A stretch of DNA of 6,925 nucleotides from Cellulomonas sp. (GTDB lineage: Bacteria > Actinomycetota > Actinomycetes > Actinomycetales > Cellulomonadaceae), in assembly GCA_027451305.1 (NCBI GenBank), contig DAIDJQ010000094.1, positions 1-6,925 on the forward strand, read 5' to 3'. Under the pieces are notes generated by a model. It was not told the DNA's origin. It did not search any database and was given only the letters and a program-made list of their open reading frames with translations. Positions 1-6,702 of this stretch are shown one piece after another. Each line of letters opens with the position of its first letter. Within the stretch, counting starts at the first letter, position 1. The translations under genes and the position numbers were made by a program.

Positions 1-41
1 GTACCACCACTCGGCACGCCGTTGGACCGCCGCTCCTGAAC

Positions 42-60
42 CTTCATCCACCGGATGAAG
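42..60. repeat. Perfect 8-bp inverted repeat, 3-nt loop
   Basis: CTTCATCC (42-49) and GGATGAAG (53-60) are exact reverse complements separated by ACC. The left arm and loop include the DnaA-box-like TCATCCACC (44-52). No T-run follows, so a classic intrinsic terminator is not indicated. It could be a tail-less terminator for the upstream gene (presumably dnaA) or a structural element at the origin edge. The repeat is seen directly; its role is inference. Confidence 0.6.
44..52 (+). promoter_or_regulatory. Weak DnaA-box-like site (TCATCCACC)
   Basis: Two mismatches to TTATCCACA (positions 2 and 9). It lies inside the hairpin at 42-60. It has the same 9-mer sequence as the reverse-strand site at 109-117, which makes chance occurrence less likely. 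Confidence 0.4.
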
Positions 61-81
61 CTTGCATGGGACGAATCGTCA

Positions 82-96
82 ACACATGTGTACACA
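82..96. repeat. Two overlapping perfect 10-bp palindromes
   Basis: ACACATGTGT (82-91) and TGTGTACACA (87-96) are each perfect 10-bp palindromes sharing five bases. They sit immediately left of the best reverse-oriented DnaA box (99-107), in one of the AT-richer stretches of the region. This could be a dyad operator for an origin- or dnaA-region-binding protein, or part of the unwinding element. No known regulator site is recognised. Confidence 0.5.
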
Positions 97-98
97 CC

Positions 99-107
99 TG
101 TGGATGA
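99..107 (-). promoter_or_regulatory. DnaA box (TCATCCACA on the minus strand)
   Basis: The plus strand reads TGTGGATGA, so the minus strand reads TCATCCACA, one mismatch to TTATCCACA. It fits the relaxed streptomycete consensus, which allows C at position 2. It starts exactly 10 bp before the weaker box at 109-117 in the same orientation, which puts both on the same helical face. Confidence 0.65.
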
Positions 108-108
108 C

Positions 109-117
109 GGTGGATGA
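109..117 (-). promoter_or_regulatory. Weak DnaA-box-like site (TCATCCACC on the minus strand)
   Basis: The plus strand reads GGTGGATGA, two mismatches to TTATCCACA. It forms a direct repeat with the preceding box: TGGATGAC at 101-108 and 111-118, period 10 bp. A weak site phased beside a strong one suits cooperative DnaA binding, but this is inference. Confidence 0.45.
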
Positions 118-129
118 CCACCCGGATCG

Positions 130-138
130 TGTGGATCG
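130..138 (-). promoter_or_regulatory. Weak DnaA-box-like site (CGATCCACA on the minus strand)
   Basis: The plus strand reads TGTGGATCG. The ATCCACA core is intact, with mismatches at the first two positions. It is the third reverse-oriented site in the 99-138 cluster. Confidence 0.4.
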
Positions 139-209
139 AACCGGGCGTGTCTGTGCGGAGAAGCCCCGGACGAATGACACGTCCACCGCCCCACCCCAGC
201 GGGCCGTCG

Positions 210-218
210 TCACCCACA
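210..218 (+). promoter_or_regulatory. Weak DnaA-box-like site (TCACCCACA), repeated at 276
   Basis: Two mismatches to TTATCCACA (positions 2 and 4). The 10-mer TCACCCACAG recurs exactly at 276-285, and CGTCGT precedes both copies at 205-210 and 265-270. The duplication argues for a functional module rather than chance. Confidence 0.35.
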
Positions 219-222
219 GCCG

Positions 223-231
223 GCGTCCACA
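223..231 (+). promoter_or_regulatory. Weak DnaA-box-like site (GCGTCCACA)
   Basis: The GTCCACA core of the actinobacterial box is intact, with mismatches at positions 1 and 2. It lies between the two copies of the TCACCCACAG repeat, in the same orientation as the sites at 210 and 267. Confidence 0.4.
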
Positions 232-266
232 CGAGGAATTCGCGTCCCACCAGGGCGTGCACCACG

Positions 267-275
267 TCGTCCACA
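267..275 (+). promoter_or_regulatory. DnaA box (TCGTCCACA)
   Basis: One mismatch (position 2) to the high-GC box TTGTCCACA, and within the relaxed streptomycete consensus. It directly abuts TCACCCACA at 276-284, giving a head-to-tail pair with no gap. It is the best forward-oriented box in the window. Confidence 0.65.
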
Positions 276-284
276 TCACCCACA
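276..284 (+). promoter_or_regulatory. Weak DnaA-box-like site (TCACCCACA) abutting a better box
   Basis: Same 9-mer as at 210-218, two mismatches to consensus. It immediately follows the stronger box at 267-275 and precedes the AT-richer patch at 290-317, an arrangement reminiscent of DnaA arrays flanking an unwinding element. Confidence 0.4.
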
Positions 285-289
285 GGTGC

Positions 290-317
290 GATGACGATGA
301 CGAAACTTCTTGTCATC
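290..317. other. AT-richer patch with inverted repeat, candidate unwinding element
   Basis: About 16 of 28 bases are A or T, unusually high for this DNA. GATGACGA (296-303) can pair with TTGTCATC (310-317), seven Watson-Crick pairs and one G-T. GATGAC is also tandemly repeated at 290-295 and 296-301. A DnaA-box pair lies six bases upstream. The role as DNA unwinding element is inference from composition and position. Confidence 0.35.
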
Positions 318-398
318 CAGATCCGGTGCACACCGACGTCTGCCCGGGACCGACCGGACGAGACTTGGCATCACACGAAACCAGCCCGGTGCGGCACG

Positions 399-427
399 CC
401 CGACCTCGGCGCCATCTGCGGGTCGGG
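399..427. repeat. 7-bp inverted repeat upstream of dnaN
   Basis: CCCGACC (399-405) and GGTCGGG (421-427) are exact reverse complements with a 15-nt loop. It lies about 130 bases before dnaN, between the DnaA-box region and the candidate dnaN promoter. It may be a weak structural or protein-binding dyad, or chance in GC-rich sequence. Confidence 0.3.
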
Positions 428-457
428 GAGTCTGGCTTCCTGCAGACCGCCGTCGCG

Positions 458-463
458 TAGTGT
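458..463 (+). promoter_or_regulatory. Possible dnaN -10 element (TAGTGT)
   Basis: TAGTGT matches the actinobacterial TANNNT -10 pattern and lies 97 nt upstream of the dnaN start. No convincing TTGACA-like -35 is found 16-19 nt further upstream. It is proposed because a dnaN-proximal promoter is expected after the long non-coding origin region. Confidence 0.3.
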
Positions 464-547
464 TCGCTCAACCCGTGCCCCGCCGCGACCGATGCTCCGG
501 CATGGTCGCGGCCGCACCGCGCACCAGGCGGCACGTGGCCCGACGAC

Positions 548-553
548 AAGGAG
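548..553 (+). promoter_or_regulatory. dnaN ribosome binding site
   Basis: AAGGAG is followed by a 6-nt spacer and the ATG at 560, an optimal Shine-Dalgarno arrangement. It fixes the dnaN start. Confidence 0.85.
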
Positions 554-559
554 TGGCGC

Positions 560-1690
560 ATGAGGTTCCGGGTCGACCGTGACGTCCTGGCGGACGCGGT
601 GACGTGGACCGCACGCAGCCTGCCGACACGGCCACCGGTCCCGGTGCTCGCCGGTGTGCGCATCGAGGCCGACACCACCGGCACCATCCAGCTCTCGAGC
701 TTCGACTACGAGGTCTCGGCCCGATCCCAGATCCCGGCTGACGTCTCCGAGCCCGGCACCGTGCTCGTGTCCGGCAGGCTGCTCGCGGAGATCTCCCGGG
801 CGCTGCCCGCCAAGCCGGTCGACGTCGTCCTGGACGGCACGAAGGTGCAGGTCACGTGCGGGGCCAGCAGGTTCACGCTGCTGACGATGCCGGTGCAGGA
901 CTACCCGAGCCTGCCGGCCATGCCGCCCGTCGCGGGCGTGGTCGACGGTGACGAGCTCACGCACGCCGTCGCCCAGGTGTCCGTCGCCGCAAGCCGGGAC
1001 GACACGTTGCCGCTGCTCACAGGAGTGCGGATGGAGATCGAGGGCGAGAAGGTCACCCTTCTGGCCACCGACCGCTACCGGCTCGCGCTGCGTGAGCTGT
1101 CCTGGAAGCCGTCGTCCCCGGGCTACTCGAGCGTGGCACTGGTACGTGCCAGGACCCTCTCCGATGCGGCGAAGTCCCTCGGGGGCGCCGGTTCGGTCAC
1201 CATCGCGCTCACCACGGGCGGCGGCGTGGACCTGATCGGCTTCGAGGCCGGCGGGCGGCACACCACCTCGCTGCTGGTTGACGGCGACTACCCGGCGGTC
1301 CGACGGCTGTTCCCGGACGAGACGCCGATCCACGCGGTGATCGACAAGCCTGTGCTCACCGAGGCGGCCAAGCGCGTCGCGCTCGTCGCGGAACGGAACA
1401 CGCCGATCCGGCTGAGCTTCACCGACGGTCAGGTGGTGCTCGAGGCGGGCCAGGGCGACGACGCCCAGGCGTCCGAGGCGCTCGAGGCGGTGCTGGTGGG
1501 CGAGCCGATCTCGGTCGCGTTCAACCCGCAGTTCCTGCTCGACGGCCTGGGCGCGCTGGACACCCCGTTCGTCCGGCTGTCGTTCACGCACCCGAACAAG
1601 CCGGTGGAGTTCACCGGCCAGGCGGAGCTGTCCGGCGACGACTCCCAGGCTTACCGCTACCTGCTGGTGCCCATCCGGTTCGCCGGCTGA
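560..1690 (+). CDS. dnaN: DNA polymerase III beta subunit (sliding clamp)
   Basis: This encodes the ring-shaped homodimeric clamp that encircles DNA and tethers the replicative polymerase, also serving as docking platform for repair polymerases and ligase. The protein has 376 aa, the usual family length, and shows the three-domain layout: domain 1 about residues 1-120, domain 2 about 129-250, domain 3 about 254-376. Recognisable motifs are RPPVPVLAGV (24-33), SSFDYE (46-51), LTGVRMEIEG (153-162), the hallmark TDRYRLAL (170-177), VDGDYPAVRRLFP, and the C-terminal YRYLLVPIRF. The C-terminal strand forms part of the pocket that binds clamp-binding peptides. The ATG at 560 has a strong Shine-Dalgarno and gives a complete N-terminus (MRFRVDRDVLADAV). 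It is the first gene after the origin region, as in nearly all actinobacteria. Identification is near certain. Confidence 0.97.
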   Translation: MRFRVDRDVLADAVTWTARSLPTRPPVPVLAGVRIEADTTGTIQLSSFDYEVSARSQIPADVSEPGTVLVSGRLLAEISRALPAKPVDVVLDGTKVQVTCGASRFTLLTMPVQDYPSLPAMPPVAGVVDGDELTHAVAQVSVAASRDDTLPLLTGVRMEIEGEKVTLLATDRYRLALRELSWKPSSPGYSSVALVRARTLSDAAKSLGGAGSVTIALTTGGGVDLIGFEAGGRHTTSLLVDGDYPAVRRLFPDETPIHAVIDKPVLTEAAKRVALVAERNTPIRLSFTDGQVVLEAGQGDDAQASEALEAVLVGEPISVAFNPQFLLDGLGALDTPFVRLSFTHPNKPVEFTGQAELSGDDSQAYRYLLVPIRFAG

Positions 1691-1734
1691 CCCGTCGTCT
1701 GCACCACGCGCGGTCGTACGGCACAGTTGGGCCC

Positions 1735-2664
1735 ATGCACATCGGGTTGGTGGGTCTGGGCAAGATGGGTGCCAACATGCGCGAGCGCCTGCGGCGCGGC
1801 GGCATCGAGGTCACGGGGTACGACCGCAACCAGGACGTGAGCGACGCACCGTCGCTGCAGGCGATGGTGGAGGCTCTACCCGCAGGTGAGCGGATCGTGT
1901 GGGTGATGGTGCCGAGCGGTCCGGTCACCGATGACGTGGTGCACCAGCTCGCCGACCTGCTGACCGCGGGTGACCTGGTGATCGACGGCGGCAACTCGTA
2001 CTACCAGGACGACCGGCCGCATGCCGACCTGCTGGCGGCCAAGGATGTCGGGTTCCTCGACGCCGGCGTGTCCGGCGGCGTGTGGGGGCTCGAGAACGGC
2101 TACGGGCTGATGGTCGGCGGCGACGCGGACCTGGTCGCCAGGGCGATGCCGGTGTTCGACGCGCTTCGGCCCGAGGGCCCGCGGGCGGAGGGGTTCGTCC
2201 ACGCGGGTGCCGTGGGCGCCGGGCACTTCTCGAAGATGGTGCACAACGGTGTCGAGTACGGCCTGATGCAGGCGTACGCGGAGGGCTACGAGCTGCTCGC
2301 AGCGAAGGACCTGGTCACGGACGTGCACGGCACCGTCAAGGCCTGGACCCGCGGGACGGTGGTGCGCTCCTGGCTGCTCGACCTGCTGGTGCAGGCGCTC
2401 GAGAAGGACCCGGGCCTGGAGCAGATCGACGACTGGGTCGAGGACTCCGGCGAGGGCCGCTGGACGGTGGACGAGGCGATCGAGCTGGCGGTCCCGGCAC
2501 CGGTGATCGCGGCCTCGTTGTTCGCCCGGTTCGCCTCGCGGCAGCAGGAGTCGCCCGCGCTCAAGGCCGTTGCCGCGCTGCGTCAGCAGTTCGGGGGCCA
2601 CGCCGTCCGCGCAGCGGGCGCCGACTCCGTCACCCCTCAGGCAGCGCCCTCGTCCGAGGTCTGA
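1735..2664 (+). CDS. gnd: 6-phosphogluconate dehydrogenase, decarboxylating, short NAD-type
   Basis: This cytosolic pentose-phosphate enzyme oxidatively decarboxylates 6-phosphogluconate to ribulose 5-phosphate with reduction of NAD(P). The Rossmann motif GLGKMG is at residues 7-12. DRN (30-32) follows the second strand; classical NADP enzymes have NRT there, so the acidic D30 suggests NAD preference (inference). Also visible are VMVPSG (57-62), DGGNS (84-88), the substrate motif GVSGGVWG (111-118), and GAGHFSKMVHNGVEYG (161-176) with the presumed catalytic K167 and E174. A C-terminal FGGH (286-289) follows. At 309 aa it matches the short Gnd branch rather than the enzymes of about 470 aa. 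It starts 44 nt after dnaN with no clear Shine-Dalgarno (only TTGGG at 1727-1731). Later ATGs would destroy the Rossmann motif, so 1735 is retained. A metabolic gene between dnaN and recF is a known actinobacterial arrangement. Confidence 0.93.
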   Translation: MHIGLVGLGKMGANMRERLRRGGIEVTGYDRNQDVSDAPSLQAMVEALPAGERIVWVMVPSGPVTDDVVHQLADLLTAGDLVIDGGNSYYQDDRPHADLLAAKDVGFLDAGVSGGVWGLENGYGLMVGGDADLVARAMPVFDALRPEGPRAEGFVHAGAVGAGHFSKMVHNGVEYGLMQAYAEGYELLAAKDLVTDVHGTVKAWTRGTVVRSWLLDLLVQALEKDPGLEQIDDWVEDSGEGRWTVDEAIELAVPAPVIAASLFARFASRQQESPALKAVAALRQQFGGHAVRAAGADSVTPQAAPSSEV

Positions 2665-2668
2665 GAGG
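2663..2668 (+). promoter_or_regulatory. recF ribosome binding site overlapping the gnd stop
   Basis: GAGAGG overlaps the gnd TGA (2662-2664) and is followed by a 5-nt spacer and GTG at 2674. The gnd stop is in the recF frame just upstream, so no earlier start is possible. This supports the GTG start and translational coupling to gnd. Confidence 0.65.
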
Positions 2669-2673
2669 TCCGG

Positions 2674-3918
2674 GTGTTCGTCTCGCACCTGTCCCTGCTC
2701 GACTTCCGCTCCTACAACGCGGTCGAGCTGCCGCTGGAGCCGGGGGTCACGGCTCTCGTCGGTCCCAACGGCCAGGGCAAGACGAACCTCGTCGAGGCGA
2801 TCGGCTACGTCGCGACCCTGTCCAGCCACCGTGTCCCGACGGACGCCGCACTCGTGCGGTCCGGCGCCCAGCGCGCCGTGGTCCGCACCCGGGTGGTGCG
2901 TGACGGGCGTGCGACCACCGTCGAGCTGGAGATCACCCCCGGCCGGGCGAACCGCGCACGCGTGAACGGCGGGTCGCCGGTCCGCGCCCGCGACGTGCTG
3001 GGCATCCTGCGGACCGTCCAGTTCGCGCCGGAGGACCTGTCCCTGGTGAAGGGTGACCCGGACGGTCGCCGGCGCTTCCTCGACGAGCTGCTGGTGCAGC
3101 TCAGTCCGCGGATGGCAGCGGTCGTGTCCGAGTACGACCGCGTGCTGCGCCAGCGCTCGGCGCTGCTGAAGTCCGCCGGGGCTGCGCTCCGTGCGTCCCG
3201 CGGCGCGAATCTGCGCACGCTCGACGTGTGGGACGGCAAGCTGGCCGAGACGGGAGCCCGGATCACCGTGGCCCGCCGGCAGCTGGTGGCGGCGCTCGCA
3301 GGTCCGGTCGCCCAGGCGTACGAGCAGGTCAGCGCAGGGCAGGGCGCCGCGCAGATCACCTACCGGTCGTCGTTGCAGAACCTGGCGGGCGACCGCGCGG
3401 GATCGGACGACGACGGCCGAGACCAGGGCCACGCCGGCCCGGGCACCGAACCGCAGTCGTCCGTCCGTCCGGCGCAGGCCCATCTGGTCGAGGCGCAGCT
3501 GCTGGAGGCGATGGGCCGGCTGCGTCCCAAGGAGATCGAGCGCGGTGTCAGCCTGGTGGGCCCGCACCGGGACGAGCTGGTGCTGACCCTCGGCGACCTG
3601 CCGGCCAAGGGCTACGCGAGCCACGGCGAGTCCTGGTCGTTCGCGCTCGCACTGCGGCTCGGCTCCGCCTCCCTGCTGCGGACCGGTGTCCACGACGACG
3701 AGGGCTGGTCCGCCGACTGGGGCCCGGACGGCGACCCGGTCCTGGTGCTGGACGACGTCTTCGCCGAGCTCGACTCGAGGCGCCGGGACCGGCTGGCCGA
3801 GCTGGTCGCCCCCGCCGGCCAGGTGCTCATCACCGCGGCGGTGCCGGGCGACGTGCCGGAGGCGCTGGCCGGCGGGCGGGTCGACGTCATGGGTGGTGAG
3901 GTCGCCCGTGTCCTCTGA
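2674..3918 (+). CDS. recF: DNA replication/repair protein RecF
   Basis: RecF is an SMC-like ABC ATPase that, with RecO and RecR, promotes RecA loading at gapped DNA and helps stalled forks resume. The N-terminus ([14 protein letters not shown]) is typical, as is Walker A GPNGQGKT (30-37; K36). Further motifs are [13 protein letters not shown] (117-129), RRRFLDELL (132-140), the conserved LVGPHRDEL (294-302), the ABC signature SHGESWS (316-322), Walker B VLVLDD (356-361) and the D-loop AELDSRRR (364-371). The protein has 414 aa, somewhat longer than the usual 360-385. The excess lies in a Gly/Asp/Gln-rich, probably disordered stretch at about 238-268 and a smaller acidic/Trp-containing stretch at about 338-354 between signature and Walker B. 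The GTG start is the only possible one between the preceding in-frame stop and the conserved N-terminus. gnd ends 9 nt before, and dciA overlaps by 11 nt. Confidence 0.96.
   Translation: MFVSHLSLLDFRSYNAVELPLEPGVTALVGPNGQGKTNLVEAIGYVATLSSHRVPTDAALVRSGAQRAVVRTRVVRDGRATTVELEITPGRANRARVNGGSPVRARDVLGILRTVQFAPEDLSLVKGDPDGRRRFLDELLVQLSPRMAAVVSEYDRVLRQRSALLKSAGAALRASRGANLRTLDVWDGKLAETGARITVARRQLVAALAGPVAQAYEQVSAGQGAAQITYRSSLQNLAGDRAGSDDDGRDQGHAGPGTEPQSSVRPAQAHLVEAQLLEAMGRLRPKEIERGVSLVGPHRDELVLTLGDLPAKGYASHGESWSFALALRLGSASLLRTGVHDDEGWSADWGPDGDPVLVLDDVFAELDSRRRDRLAELVAPAGQVLITAAVPGDVPEALAGGRVDVMGGEVARVL
3895..3901 (+). promoter_or_regulatory. dciA ribosome binding site inside recF
   Basis: GGTGAGG lies 6 nt before GTG 3908 and is fully inside the recF coding region. 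GTG codons at 3893 and 3896 are also in frame but lack comparable upstream Shine-Dalgarno spacing, which favours 3908. Confidence 0.6.
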
Positions 3919-4420
3919 CGGGACCGCGCCGCTGACACCACCGTCCGAGGTGGCGCGCCGAGCACTCGAGCGTGCGGTCCAGGCGGCCCGTGCGCGGGGC
4001 ATCCGTCCAGGTCAGCGCCGTCGAGCCGCCCTGCTCCCGCCCCCGACGGGCGCCGGGCCGGACGGCCGGGACCCGCAACCGGTCGGCCGCCTGGTCGGCC
4101 GCCTGGTCAACGAGCACGGCTGGCAGGGCGGCCTGGTCGCGGGCCGGCTCCAGAACGGCTGGGCCGAGCTGGTCGGCCCGATGGTCGCCGAGAACCTGCA
4201 GTTCGTCTCGTTCGAGGCGGGCCTGCTCGTCGCCCAGGCGTCGTCGACCGCCTGGCGCGCGCAGCTGGCGGGGATGGAGCAGGAGATGCTCCGCGCGTTC
4301 GCCGAGCGGCTCGGCGAGGACGTGGTACTCGAGGTGCGGGTACTCGGTCCACGGACCCCGTCGTTCCACCGCGGCCCGCGCACGGTTCGCGGTCGCGGCC
4401 CGCGGGACACCTGGGGCTGA
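3908..4420 (+). CDS. dciA: DciA-type DUF721 protein, replicative helicase-loading factor
   Basis: The 170-aa protein belongs to the DUF721 family. DciA is the ancestral bacterial partner of the DnaB replicative helicase where DnaC/DnaI loaders are absent; the mycobacterial homologue (Rv0004) sits in the same locus. The N-terminal part has a basic helix ([16 protein letters not shown], 16-31), a Pro/Gly-rich linker (about 40-58) and DPQPVG (55-60). The DUF721 core follows at about 60-147, with GW at 71-72, [10 protein letters not shown] (81-90) and STAWRAQL (113-120); the tryptophans W72, W85 and W116 look like family-conserved positions. It ends in a basic tail [10 protein letters not shown] (161-170), very like the mycobacterial tail as I recall it. 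The GTG start is chosen for the Shine-Dalgarno at 3895-3901. It overlaps the recF 3' end by 11 nt, so translational coupling is likely. Confidence 0.9.
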   Translation: MSSDGTAPLTPPSEVARRALERAVQAARARGIRPGQRRRAALLPPPTGAGPDGRDPQPVGRLVGRLVNEHGWQGGLVAGRLQNGWAELVGPMVAENLQFVSFEAGLLVAQASSTAWRAQLAGMEQEMLRAFAERLGEDVVLEVRVLGPRTPSFHRGPRTVRGRGPRDTWG

Positions 4421-4432
4421 GGGGTGCTCAGA

Positions 4433-4447
4433 GGCCCGCTCCGGGTC
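4433..4447 (+). terminator. Possible tail-less terminator after dciA
   Basis: GGCCCG (4433-4438) pairs with CGGGTC (4442-4447, one G-U) around a 3-nt loop, 12 nt after the dciA stop. There is no T-run. GC hairpins without tails are commonly proposed as actinobacterial terminators, but this one is short, so support is weak. Confidence 0.25.
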
Positions 4448-4485
4448 GTGTGTGCCGTCAGCAGGGCTCCGGGACGCCCAGAGGG

Positions 4486-4491
4486 TAGGCT
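4486..4491 (+). promoter_or_regulatory. Candidate gyrB -10 element (TAGGCT)
   Basis: TAGGCT fits the TANNNT -10 pattern of housekeeping sigma factors. It would place the transcript start near G4497-G4498, just before the leader hairpins and about 124 nt upstream of the gyrB start codon. No good -35 is present at 16-19 nt spacing, consistent with a weak-core or activated promoter. Confidence 0.45.
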
Positions 4492-4503
4492 GAGAGGGTC
4501 TTT

Positions 4504-4592
4504 CTGGCGCTTTCAGTGCCGGTCCTGAGACGAGAACTCCAGCACTGTGGAGTGATCCGCCCTGTCCGTCGTCGGGCGGCGCGCTCCGCCGC
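4504..4592 (+). other. gyrB 5' leader with three hairpins and a competing pairing
   Basis: Hairpin 1: CTGGCGC (4504-4510) with GTGCCGG (4516-4522), two G-U pairs, 5-nt loop. Hairpin 2: ACTCCA (4536-4541) with TGGAGT (4548-4553), 6-nt loop GCACTG. Hairpin 3: GCGGCG (4576-4581) with CGCCGC (4587-4592), 5-nt loop, ending 12 nt before the Shine-Dalgarno. The loop of hairpin 2 (4542-4547) is exactly complementary to CAGTGC (4514-4519) in hairpin 1, so a pseudoknot or switch between alternative folds is possible. The pairings are visible by eye; function is unproven, and I recognise no named RNA family. Confidence 0.4.
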
Positions 4593-4604
4593 GTGTGAGA
4601 CCTT

Positions 4605-4610
4605 GAGGAG
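4605..4610 (+). promoter_or_regulatory. gyrB ribosome binding site
   Basis: GAGGAG is followed by an 11-nt spacer and GTG 4622, longer than usual. An in-frame TGA at 4604-4606 excludes any earlier start, and there is no other standard start codon before the conserved ATPase domain, so GTG 4622 is well supported. Confidence 0.7.
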
Positions 4611-4621
4611 AAACGCCGCTC

Positions 4622-6694
<2,073 letters not shown>

Positions 6695-6702
6695 GCCGCC
6701 GG

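Larger units (their letters stand above)
1..559. other. Putative oriC: dnaA-dnaN intergenic region with DnaA-box clusters
   Basis: No reading frame here resembles a known protein. Short open frames exist on both strands but look like by-products of GC-rich sequence. What is visible is a concentration of 9-mers close to the actinobacterial DnaA box (TTGTCCACA or TTATCCACA). The two best, 99-107 (reverse) and 267-275 (forward), differ from consensus at one base. Six weaker ones lie at 44-52, 109-117, 130-138, 210-218, 223-231 and 276-284. Two patches are AT-richer than the surroundings, 71-107 (about 54% AT) and 290-317 (about 57% AT), and are candidate unwinding elements. Actinobacterial oriC is established to lie between dnaA and dnaN, and dnaN follows directly here, so an origin is the natural reading. 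The dnaA 3' end is not visible; the conserved DnaA C-terminus is not encoded in any frame after base 1. The start boundary of oriC is therefore unknown. Confidence 0.8.
4421..4621 (+). promoter_or_regulatory. dciA-gyrB intergenic region: gyrB promoter and structured leader
   Basis: This 201-nt gap contains no gene. It holds a small hairpin just after dciA (4433-4447), an 8-bp direct repeat GCTCCGGG (4438-4445 and 4466-4473), a -10-like TAGGCT (4486-4491) and three potential leader hairpins (4504-4522, 4536-4553, 4576-4592), then the gyrB Shine-Dalgarno. The break in close gene packing supports an independent gyrB(A) transcription unit. Supercoiling-responsive gyrase promoters are known in actinobacteria, but regulation cannot be read from this sequence. 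Confidence 0.6.

Noticed and set aside
1..39. Possible dnaA 3' end (frame 1 open to TGA at 37-39)
   Set aside because: The translated residues (VPPLGTPLDRRS) do not resemble the highly conserved DnaA C-terminal helix, so dnaA probably ends before the window.
82..96. parS partition site
   Set aside because: The palindromes do not resemble the ParB parS consensus (TGTTTCACGTGAAACA).
62..563. Overlapping open frames on both strands across the origin region (62-460, 114-563 and 310-582 plus; 44-331 and 313-687 minus)
   Set aside because: Translations are low-complexity, rich in Arg/Pro/Thr/His, with no recognisable domain or good Shine-Dalgarno; the region is better explained by DnaA boxes and dyads.
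371..1591. 406-codon open frame antisense to dnaN
   Set aside because: GC-rich third positions keep the antisense frame open; its product is Arg/Gly/His-rich with no family resemblance, while the plus strand clearly encodes DnaN.
2656..2676. gnd-recF fusion by readthrough (same reading frame, stop then GTG three codons later)
   Set aside because: A normal TGA separates them and recF has its own ribosome site; the same-frame arrangement alone is not evidence of recoding.
3388..3480. Frameshift or mobile insertion in recF
   Set aside because: The frame stays open and all RecF motifs resume correctly after the low-complexity stretch; no terminal repeats or duplicated target site are visible.
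1876..4002. 708-codon antisense open frame across gnd and recF
   Set aside because: It is a shadow of two convincing plus-strand genes, with a repetitive Arg/His/Gln-rich product and no start context.
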